Source: JAJPJE01 sp963724985
GTDB lineage: Bacteria; Acidobacteriota; Terriglobia; Terriglobales; Acidobacteriaceae
Assembly: GCA_963724985.1 (NCBI GenBank)
Contig: CAVRWV010000022.1
Location: 62,001-126,000 of the forward strand
Length of the DNA stretch: 64,000 nt
Direction of reading: 5' to 3'
Shown here: in pieces, positions 8,890 to 17,800 of the stretch
Position numbering within the stretch: the first letter of the stretch is position 1
Layout of the letters: each line of letters begins with the position of its first letter
Notes under the pieces: model-generated
Databases searched by the model: none
Told to the model about the DNA's origin: nothing
Seen by the model: only the letters and a program-made list of their open reading frames with translations
Program-made: the position numbers and the translations under genes

Positions 8890-10923
8890 GTGAGCGCCCG
8901 TCCAGTATCGTCGAACTTGGATTTAATGCTACTGCAGTCGTTCCTCGACGCGTTGCCTGACGCCTGCCTGGTAATCGATAACGCCGGCTGCATCCTTGCC
9001 GTTAATCGTGCGTGGCGGGAGCTCCCTCGAACAAAGGAGGCTGCCAGAGTAGCCAGCAACCCGGTGGGAATAGAGTACGTGGCGCTGTACCAATCCTCGA
9101 TGGCTGATGACCGTTCGCGCAGCGCAATGTTGGGTATCAAAGCTGTCTCGAGCGGGATTAGCGAACACTTCGAACACGAATACATCCGCCCGGTTCCGCA
9201 CTCAATCCGATGGTTCCGCATGACCGTACAGACATTCCGCCAGCTGGGCGCAAGCGCCATCATCTACCACAGAGATATAACCGCCGAAAAGTTGGGCCGA
9301 GCAAATTCACGAAGCATCGACGAGCAATTTCGAGAGGTGGCCGATTCCGCCCCTGTCATGATCTGGATGTCTGGGCCAGACAAGGAGTGCACGTTCGTGA
9401 GCCGCCAGTGGCTGGAGTTTACCGGGGCGCGGTTGGACGATGCGCTTGGAAATGCCTGGCACAAGTTTGTGCACCCGGAAGATCGGAATGCGCTTATGAC
9501 GGCTTTTCATACTGCCTTTAACGACAAGCGCGAGTTCGTGCATGAATATCGCTTGCGGCACAAGCAGGGCGACTACCGCTGGGTCCGAGATTGCGGGTCT
9601 CCACGCTTCGATGCACACGGCCGACTGCTCGGCTTCACCGGATCCGTGTGGGACCTGAGCGAACAAAAACGAGCAGCAGAAGAGGCGTACAACGCGACCC
9701 GTTATGCCCACCTGGTGCGAGACTTAACAGAGGCTGCGAGCTCAGCGAGCACGATGCGGGAAGCCTTGCAGCGCTCCCTTGATGTGATCTGCGAGACGAT
9801 GAGGTTCCCGGTTGGTCACGCTCTCCTAATCAACGACGACGAACCGGAATTGGCGAAGTCGGCACACATCGTGCATGTCAAGGATCGTAAACGGTTTGCC
9901 ACTCTATTCGAGATGAGTACTCGCCTCTCGTGGCCGACAGACCTAGGGGCGCCTGGAGAAGTGCTACGTACTGGGAAACCCATATTTACCGACGTGTTGG
10001 AAACTGTTAAGTTCCCGGAACGCTATCCGCGATCGCGGGCGTCTTTGGACGCGGGGCTGCGCGGGGGTATTCATCTTCCGGTTCTGGTAGATGGCAAAGT
10101 TGAAGCAATCCTCGAGTTCGGAAGCGAAGAGCCGATCGTATCTGACCAGGATGCGATGGACGCCTTGGTTGCAGCCGCCGAAAGGCTCTCTGGCTACTTC
10201 GAGCGACGCCGTGCACAAATCAGATTCCTCAAGCAGAAGGAAGAATTGTAGGCCTCGGCGGAACAGCTCTTCTCGATGGCTGGACGTCTCGCCGATTCGC
10301 AAGAAGATGAACGGCGCAGAATTGCGCGTGAAATTCACGACGACTTTACCCAGCGCCTGGCATTAGTTTCCATGAAAATTGCCGATCTTGTCGGACGAGG
10401 TCGCACTTCAGCATCTACAAAGCTGAATTCTGACCTTGAAGACGTAAGAAAATCGATTTCTTCCGTAGCGAGCGACCTTCGCGATTTGTCCCATCAACTG
10501 CATCCCGCCACATTGGAGATATTGGGTCTTGTGCGCGCGTTGGAAGCGCAATGCGAAGAGTTCCAACGCGTGTGTGGGATCAAGACCGTGTTCGACACGT
10601 CGGCTTCCGACGAGGACGCCTCGCCGCAATGCGCGACATGCCTATACCGCGTTCTGCAGGAGAGTCTCAGGAACATTACTAAGCACTCCGGAAGTGCCAC
10701 CGCTCGTGTGACCCTCACTCGGCAAGGAGACCACCTTGAAATGCGGATTCGAGACGAAGGCCAAGGATTTGTTTTTTCGGATAAAAGCCGCGAGGGATTA
10801 GGCCTGAAGAGCATTGAAGAACGCGTGAGGCTCGCGGGTGGGAAACTTATAGTAAACAGTGCTCCGGATAGGGGTACGGAGATCATTGTGCAAGTTCCGG
10901 TTCGAGTTTCACCCATCGTCTAG
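8890..10923 (+). pseudogene. PAS-PAS-GAF histidine kinase gene interrupted by an in-frame TAG
   Basis: Read as one frame this is a hybrid-free sensor kinase: PAS (about 12-120), PAS with PAC (about 140-265), GAF (about 280-440), then HisKA_3 with the phosphoacceptor His in REIHDDF and a HATPase with the N box (ESLRNITKHSG) and G boxes (DEGQGF, GLGLKSI). A TAG at 10249-10251 separates the sensory part (453 residues, GTG start at 8890) from the kinase part. The two parts are in the same frame, and CAG to TAG would explain it. The kinase core could be made alone from the ATG at 10276, giving a 215-residue soluble kinase without sensors. Either a recent nonsense mutation, a sequence error, or a genuinely split kinase. 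Confidence 0.85.
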
Positions 10924-11022
10924 CGAGTCCCAGACACGGCTGTGCAGCAACATCTCAGTACAGCGGACACTTCCCCTCGACGACGATCTAGCAGCACCTC
11001 ACGTTGACGCGGTGTGAGCTAG

Positions 11023-11529
11023 CTACCTTGGTCGTGAGCTGTTCTCTTGTCCCGCCTCAGCGAGAACGGTTACCAGGTCGCAGGGAAATTCCGAACTCAA
11101 GTAACATCCGCCATCGCACGCAACCTGGAGGGCTTCTTTCACTTCGTCGAGACCGGCGGACTTCAACACGAATCCAGAGGCTCCCGCACGGAAGACCAGA
11201 ACAGCAAGACTTATATCCAGGTGCATCGTTAGAACCACAGACTTGCTGTGTAGACCCTTGTCGCGCAGAGATCGCAGTGCATCGATGCCGCTCATTAGGG
11301 GCATCGAGATGTCGGTCAGGATTAGATCTGGCTTAAGTCGCAACGCGAGTTCAATGAGTTCGCGTCCATTCGTAGCAATGCCGACCGTCTCATAAGACGC
11401 GCTCAACATGGACCGCAACCCTTCTGCAAACACCTTGTGGTCGTCAGCGATCAGAATGGAAGGGGTTGTGTTTTTAACCGGCAAATCCGCCGCGCCTTTC
11501 TCGGAAGACTTGGCGCGCCGCTTCTTCAT
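11023..11529 (-). CDS. Stand-alone receiver protein, paralogue of the 8123 regulator with lost HTH
   Basis: A 168-residue protein with a complete receiver domain (IADDHK pocket, phosphoacceptor in LILTDISMP, conserved Lys in FVLKSAG) but no DNA-binding domain. It matches the 8123 regulator almost throughout the receiver, down to GGCYLS-EFPCDLVTVLAEA. Just past its stop, in another frame at 11018-10989, the peptide LTPRQREVLL is still readable, followed by eroded HTH sequence with stops. The HTH has therefore decayed rather than never existed. Its ATG overlaps the stop of the upstream membrane protein gene (ATGA), so the pair is translationally coupled. It may act as a phosphate sink or a protein-binding regulator. 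Confidence 0.88.
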   Translation of the reverse strand: MKKRRAKSSEKGAADLPVKNTTPSILIADDHKVFAEGLRSMLSASYETVGIATNGRELIELALRLKPDLILTDISMPLMSGIDALRSLRDKGLHSKSVVLTMHLDISLAVLVFRAGASGFVLKSAGLDEVKEALQVACDGGCYLSSEFPCDLVTVLAEAGQENSSRPR

Positions 11530-12707
11530 TTCATCGCCTCGAGCAAACTCTTCAAAATGATCTTCAGCGGAATCACAGCAGCTATCGCTGGCAACATCGG
11601 AATTACGACGGAAAGAGCCGGTGTCAGTAACGAACCCTTACCGACCGGGACGGGTTTCATTTCCTCGATGTTGTGGAAACTTGATGCCAGATCGGTGAGG
11701 CTGCTGATTTCCGGCGCGGCCAGGAACTCCGCTTCATGTCCTTTCCGATGCAGAATCCATTTTTCGTGAAATTCGCTACTATGGAGTTGAGCAAGGCTCC
11801 CATATTCAAGAATTCCCTTTCGCCGCAAGGCAGCTAACTTTGGAACAAAGAGTACTAACGGTCCAACCGCTACGAGCATTGCGAGGATGAGCAGAGCGAT
11901 CGCGGGAAACTTGAAACTCATCAGGCGCGCCCCGTCATAAAGAATCTCGTGACGCCACGTAGCACCGACAGCCGCTGAGATAGCGAGAGCCACAGGAGCA
12001 AAAGCAACTACGGACATTCCCAAAAATCCTAAGCCCGCATGCTTGTCGGGATGGGAAGCCCTGAGTTGTAACTTCATCCGCGACATCTTGAATATGAAGA
12101 ACGTCCAAAGCATCCACTTCCAAAGGCCGAGGCCGACAAGAAACTGGTAGATAAATCTGCTTACGAGCGCGTAATACAAACCCGCAGGAGTGAGGTGGGC
12201 GCCTTCTACTGCCCAGAGGCTCGCCAGGCCTGTCCTCTCGTTGAACGTCAAACCAATCAGCAGACAAACCAGCGAAGCGATCGCCAACTCTGGCAACACT
12301 GAATCTCGCAGGCGCATAAGCCCTGCGATGGTGCCATCGAATCCTCTCCAGTTCTGCGGCGCTACGAGATCCTCGCGCACCTGGCTGACGATCATGCGAA
12401 ACCTTGATTCCATCAAGACTTGGCCGAGCAGCAAGATTGGAACGGCAATCAGCATCCTCGACGTGACCCGATAATCTGTCAGTAAAGTGCCGAGCGCGCC
12501 CGAGCGAAACAAGGCGGTTAGAAGGACCACTGGTATCCAACCAAGCGCAACCGCGAAAATCACACGCCGCCCAAGATTCCACTGACGTGGAAGGATAAGC
12601 CTGGCCTTGCATTGCGCGCGGTAGAACGGGCCCCCGCGAATGAGCGAAACTTCGGGATCGAGAACTGTAACGTTCCCCTCTTGAATATCTTCCTGAGTGT
12701 CCTTCAT
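11526..12707 (-). CDS. Unknown polytopic membrane protein coupled to a receiver gene
   Basis: A 393-residue protein I do not recognise. Hydrophobic stretches near residues 48-65, 85-97, 138-152, 175-205, 230-250, 265-290 and 365-388 suggest about six or seven membrane helices. The N-terminal 45 residues and the segment at about 295-360 (charged, with FHEKWILHRKGHEAEFL) are likely cytoplasmic. The end overlaps the receiver gene by ATGA, so the two products are probably made in fixed ratio and may interact. There is no kinase, transporter or enzyme motif I can name. Confidence 0.75.
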   Translation of the reverse strand: MKDTQEDIQEGNVTVLDPEVSLIRGGPFYRAQCKARLILPRQWNLGRRVIFAVALGWIPVVLLTALFRSGALGTLLTDYRVTSRMLIAVPILLLGQVLMESRFRMIVSQVREDLVAPQNWRGFDGTIAGLMRLRDSVLPELAIASLVCLLIGLTFNERTGLASLWAVEGAHLTPAGLYYALVSRFIYQFLVGLGLWKWMLWTFFIFKMSRMKLQLRASHPDKHAGLGFLGMSVVAFAPVALAISAAVGATWRHEILYDGARLMSFKFPAIALLILAMLVAVGPLVLFVPKLAALRRKGILEYGSLAQLHSSEFHEKWILHRKGHEAEFLAAPEISSLTDLASSFHNIEEMKPVPVGKGSLLTPALSVVIPMLPAIAAVIPLKIILKSLLEAMK

Positions 12708-13416
12708 GATGAGCCTCTCAATGCCTATTCCGTCGCAGTGTCCTGCTGAGGGGTCTCATGATTTGCACAACAAAGAGGCCCCTCGTCACAGCTGCACCTG
12801 TCGCTACGGGTGGTTGACCACAACGTAGGTGGTGTTGCCGCCGGAGGACCAAGCACCAGTCGACGAAACTCAGTTACAGCAGCGGCGCGTACGTGCAATT
12901 TGGAGGAAACTTTAATAGCCTTTCCGTTGCGTGGCAGTACAGCTGGCTCGGCCGGCCAAACTAATCGAACGTGTTGTCTTTCTGGCTGTATTTTATTTTG
13001 ACGGTTCCACCGCGACGGGGTCTTTTTCGGCTGCTTTAAACACAGCCTCCAACCGTGTACGGCGTTGGATTCCGTGAGAAGATGCACGGCGACAGTTACA
13101 TATTGCAGGTCTGCTATGGAGCACAAGATGTTTGGCAAGGACCAATGGGGTCCGGTCAAACGGCCTAGCCGCAGGTTGTCCCAATTTGAGATAGCGAGTG
13201 ATAATCTCCGTTATCGACAGCTATCTTAGTATCTTAGGGAACACTCGCGGTCGATAAGCGTAAACGCCTGATTTCGGAAACTGACTTCCGAGTTGCCCGT
13301 CAACCATCCCTCGCGCAATCTCGCAACAGGGAATGAAACAACAAGAACGGTCGATTGCTTGGTCACGGATGAGGTACTCGCGCCGAACCCGCGCTAACTT
13401 TATTGTGGATTTCTCA
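12708..13416. other. Intergenic region left of lspA
   Basis: About 700 bases with no supported gene. Open frames on both strands (for instance 12725-13159 on the minus strand) show no recognisable protein features. It holds one half-copy of the palindromic repeat family (13177-13226). Confidence 0.5.
13177..13226 (+). repeat. Palindromic repeat family, copy 1 (right half)
   Basis: Contains TTGAGATAGCGAGTGATAAT followed by CTCCGTTATCGACAG and CTATC. This is the right arm and tail of the family; the left arm seen in copies 2, 3, 5 and 6 is missing. Confidence 0.7.
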
Positions 13417-13944
13417 ATGAGCGGCAACAATTCACAGCCGGGGCACAGCAAACGCTGGTTCTTGTTCACAATTTCTGCGGCCATTGTGCTGTTTGACCGC
13501 TGGACGAAGTGGGCCATCGTAAAGCATGTTTCGATGTACGACGGCGTGGTTGTAATTCCCGGTTTCTTCCAGCTTACGCACACCGAAAATCCTGGCACCG
13601 CGTTTGACATTCTTCGCTACTCAACCGCCTCGTGGAAACAACCCCTCCTGATCGGTCTGTCACTCCTTGCAACGTGCATTGTGGTTGCGATCCTCTGGAG
13701 GAACAGCCGCAAATTTGATCTGGCGAATGTAGGCCTGGCGATGATCCTCGGTGGAGCGATGGGAAACCTCTGGGACCGGATGTTCAGCGGACGCGTAGTC
13801 GACTTTTTGGAGTTTTTTCTGGGGAGTCAACACTGGCCGGTGTTCAACGTCGCCGACAGTTCAATCGTCACCGGTGCAACGCTACTGGCGCTTAAGGTTC
13901 TATTCACTAAACAGAACCCGCGTGCCGAATCCGTCTCCAATTGA
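13417..13944 (+). CDS. lspA: Lipoprotein signal peptidase (SPase II)
   Basis: A 175-residue inner-membrane aspartic protease that cleaves the signal peptide of prolipoproteins. Four hydrophobic helices can be seen, and the family motifs are present: FDRWTKW in helix 1, THTENPGTAFD after it, and the catalytic aspartates in GNLWDR...VVDFLEF and FNVADSSIV. The frame is open upstream to 13333, but I prefer the ATG at 13417 because the polar N terminus followed by helix 1 then has family length. It stands alone between two repeat-containing spacers in an accessory zone, which is unusual for this normally housekeeping gene and suggests an additional copy. Confidence 0.93.
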   Translation: MSGNNSQPGHSKRWFLFTISAAIVLFDRWTKWAIVKHVSMYDGVVVIPGFFQLTHTENPGTAFDILRYSTASWKQPLLIGLSLLATCIVVAILWRNSRKFDLANVGLAMILGGAMGNLWDRMFSGRVVDFLEFFLGSQHWPVFNVADSSIVTGATLLALKVLFTKQNPRAESVSN

Positions 13945-14876
13945 GGCGCTTGGTGGACCAGACGTTCCGTCGTGCAAAGGGTTATCGTCACGTAACTGTT
14001 GAGAAATCGCGATACCACCACCTATCTCAACCTGAGATAGTGAGTGGTATCGAGATTTCACAATGATTAGGATCGGCGTAACGTGTGGGGCGTCCGATTG
14101 GCAATCGGATGTACTGCTATAAGTGGTTTGCTGCTCAGCAGCCTACAAATGTATGTCCGTGAAGTGGCCGCGAAATCTACCCTCAATCATACTTGGCTAG
14201 TAGCGCACTGAGAATATCGTGGAACAAATGGACACCAGGGTCCCTTTGGTTGGAGTTCCTCTCGTAACTAAGAGCGTGGCCGGTACGACGCTGCTTAACG
14301 AGATTTCTGCGCGAGAGGAATTCGCCGACAGCCGCCAGATGGCTTTTGACCGTACAACGGTTTAGCAATTCTCCGCTCGATCCTGACGCAACCTATTCTC
14401 AGCCACCTACAGTCGCACTCAGCGGTCGCAAATGATGCGATGCGACGTCATTCGTCAGTTACAGGACACCTTTCGGGACAGTAATGGCCGCGCGTCGCTG
14501 CACAGGGTCGTGAATGCGATCTTTGCCCTCCTGAACAAGCCACGAAGACGCTCTCACGGCAAGGGGTGGGGGAGACAGTTGCGGCCCGCATTTTCTAGGA
14601 CCCGACCTCGCACGCGAAAATTTTAAGTTTTGTTTTGTTTATTTTTGTTGTTCTCGATTTTTCTAATCTAGGTTTTGCAGGTCTTGTCCGAGTCTCGGAC
14701 TCAGTTGGTGACGTATACAGCGGGGACCACATTCGGTAGGCGAATGGGCCTCGCTGGTCCCGAGCGAAAGCCCACTCTGATCTTAGATTGTAGCGAGCGG
14801 CTAAGTGCCGAGGACTATGTCGGTGGTGGCAAGTCAGATCCCAGTCTCGATTGTGAGGTGCAGAGAGAACTCCGAG
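13945..14876. other. Long intergenic region right of lspA
   Basis: About 930 bases. It contains one complete copy of the palindromic repeat (14002-14064) and a T-rich tract near 14624-14665. No open frame here (for example 14432-14626 or 14675-14965, plus strand) has a recognisable product. Confidence 0.5.
14002..14064 (+). repeat. Palindromic repeat family, copy 2 (near-perfect hairpin)
   Basis: Arms of about 27 bases flank a 3-base centre: GAAATCGCGATACCAC... and ...GTGGTATCGAGATTTC, with the core TATCTCA-ACC-TGAGATA. It is the most symmetrical copy. Its left arm is shared with copy 5. Confidence 0.85.
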
Positions 14877-17800
14877 CTAAGGACTTGTCTTGCCATAGGC
14901 TGAAACCGGACAATCCGAATAGACCGCGCCCGAAGACCAACTCGCCGGCAACGTGGTTAAATTAGTTTGAGCACTGGCCTCACTGACGCAGGACCCTCTC
15001 GCCTTATCCCGGAAATAGAATGAGCCGGTGCCCGTTCCGAGCACCGCAATCCAGTACTTGGTGCCATTATTGATATTGGCCGCTGGGACGTTGACTGTAT
15101 TCCAGGTACCCGCCGTCAGGGCAGTGGAAGATGCTTGTGAAAGCAGTGTTCCTGGGTGACCACTGTTATCCGCGTAAATGCCGATCGCAACTTTACTGAC
15201 AGTCGAAGAAGAATCGAGGTAGAAGAACATCGTTCCTACCGGTCCACTCGCAACTGCGGTCGTTTGGAACGCTTCCGCTGATCCTAGTGCGTTCGAGTCA
15301 CGTTGAATTTCAATGCCAGTATCTCCAAATAAAAGCAGCGAGGGCGGTACCGGAGGCGCAACAGTGAGCGTGACCGTGACGGTTGCAGGCGAATTTTGTA
15401 CCCCAGTTGCGCCGGTGACAGAAATATGCCCGGTGTAGCTTCCGGCAGTTAGACCCGTCAACGAGGCGTTCACTTGGAGCGTCTGTGGCGCGTTGGCACT
15501 GGCCGGTGTTACGGAAAGCCAAGCCGCATCACTAGCCGCGGTGAAGGAGAGTGTTCCTGTCCCGGAATTGCTTACCGAAACGGTTGTGCCGGGCGGGTTC
15601 GTTCCGCCCTGTACGCCATTGAACGCGAACGTCAGAGGAGAGGCACTCAATACTGGAAACGGGGGTGGTGGTTGCTGGACTGTGAAGTTCACCTGTACGG
15701 ATGCTGGCGATCCCTGCGATCCGTTAGAGCTAACGGTCACAAAGCCTGTGTAATTGCCAGGCGAGAGACTTGTCGAGTCTGCCGTGACCTGTAACGACTG
15801 TGGGGTGGTTCCGGAAGTAGGCGAAACTGACAGCCACGGAGAATCTACCAATGCTGCAAACGAGAGAGTGCCACCACCAGCATTGCTGGCTGACAACGTC
15901 CCGCCGGCTTGCTGGCCCTGTGGTGCACTGAGCGAAAGCGAGGAGGGCGTGACCACTAAGGTTGGTTGCGATGGTGTGATTCCGACGATGTAACCGGAGA
16001 GAGGACAGTTGTTAGAGACTGGGCCGCTGGTCCAGGTCATAGGTAGTCGGGAGAGTCCGTTCTGCGCGCTGCTTTCGCTTGTGCACGGACCAACCGTTCG
16101 ATCTCGGAAGAACAACGTTCCCGAGCCAGTGGACAGGATAGCTATCCAGTATGGTGTTCCAGCCGTGACGTTAGCTGTTGGCATCGTCACTGTGACCCAC
16201 TTGCCAGCGCCAGGACTGTTTACGTTGGCTTGCGTTAGCAATGTGCCGGGGTGGCCGTTCGCGTCCGAATACAAACCCGCAAAGATCTGCGTACCGGTTG
16301 AAGAAGAATCCAGGTAAATCCTTAATGCGGCTACCGTTCCGCTTGTCGTCGGGGTAACTGGAAATGCCTCTGCAATTCCAACAGGATTCGAGTCAAGGCG
16401 AGTTTCAACGGCTTGATTGCCACCAAGAACGGGACCAGGGAAAGGGTCAGAAGCGAAGGCGTAAACAGACCCGCCCGCGCCGGCACCGTATCCACCCCAT
16501 GAACCAAAATACAATTTTCCCCGAGCTACCATCGGAGCCCCAAAGGTAAGTGCGCCGTTCTGAGTGCCGCTGTTCCAGAGTTCAGTCCCGGTGTTCGCAT
16601 CGTATGCGTGCACCTGTCCGCCATTTCCGGCACCCGCGAACACCAGTCCGTTTGCTAGTGAAGCGTCCGAATTCGGCTGGCCAGCTCCGCCCAAGGCGGC
16701 ACTCCAGGCCACCTGCAGCGTGCATGCGTTGGTAACACGCATCCCAACCACACCCCCGGCAATTCCGTTTGCTCCGCCACGATCGGTTACAAACAACATG
16801 TTGCCTTGAGGCCACCATGCGGCCACGCCACCAACTCCTCCACTACCGAGGGAGTCGTTTGCTGTGGACAGCTGCAGAATCTGAGAAGGTGAGCCATTCG
16901 CAATCAAATCCGGTGTATTGAATAGGTAGAGGTTGCCATTCTTGTTTCCTCCCGCGGCCAGTAAGCTACAACCGTTAGGTTGGAACAAGGTTGGGGTCGA
17001 TGCGAAGTCTAGATCGCAGGGGGCACCGCTACAGGGGAACGTTCCCGGCTCTGATGGCACATACGCCCCAAGCAGATTGAGGTTAGAATCTAGAGCCATG
17101 AAGCGGTTCGACCAGGGAGTAAATGTCTCTGCTGAATCCGCGGCGGTGGTCGCATAAACATTTCCAGTGTTGGTGTCTAGTGATACGCCGCCGTACCCCC
17201 AGATTCCGCCACCATTGTTGGGCGGAGCTATACCCGGAACGACATTGAAGGAGTTCGACAGAACTGGATTGGGACCCGAGATATCCACTTGATAGATGTG
17301 TCCGCTCCACGGTGGCGTGTCACACCCATCGCTGCCGCTGGCAATGTAGACTTTGTTGCCGAAACGGTTAATGCCGCCCCACACCTTGTTAGTATCCGAA
17401 TTTGTAATCAGACTCAATACCGGTGCCGCATCGGTACCATCTACCAGGGAAATGGTTCGGAGTGATCCGTCGCTAGAGACCGCATAGGCGCGGAGCGTGC
17501 TGCGATCGAGGAGCGGCGCACCAAATACGCCGAAGCCTCCTGCGAGGACGCAGTTACTCGTCTGCGATCCGAAGTTTCGCCTCCACAAGGTATCCCCGCT
17601 ATTCGCATCCAGTCCATAGATAGAGTTTCCGGCCGTAGCGACGACGAGTATGTCGCGGATAGTCGATCCGATGGGGATGCTACCCGCATACAAAGGTTGA
17701 GCTGAAACCTGTCCATCAACGCTCAAGGTCCAACGCAGTTTCAGATTGGCAACGTTGCTCGTTGACAAGGCACTTTCGTCGGAAGCGAACCCGCTGCGAG

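Noticed and set aside
12725..13159. A 144-codon minus-strand frame left of lspA
   Set aside because: No homology-like pattern, no ribosome site, unusual composition; kept only as part of the gap description.
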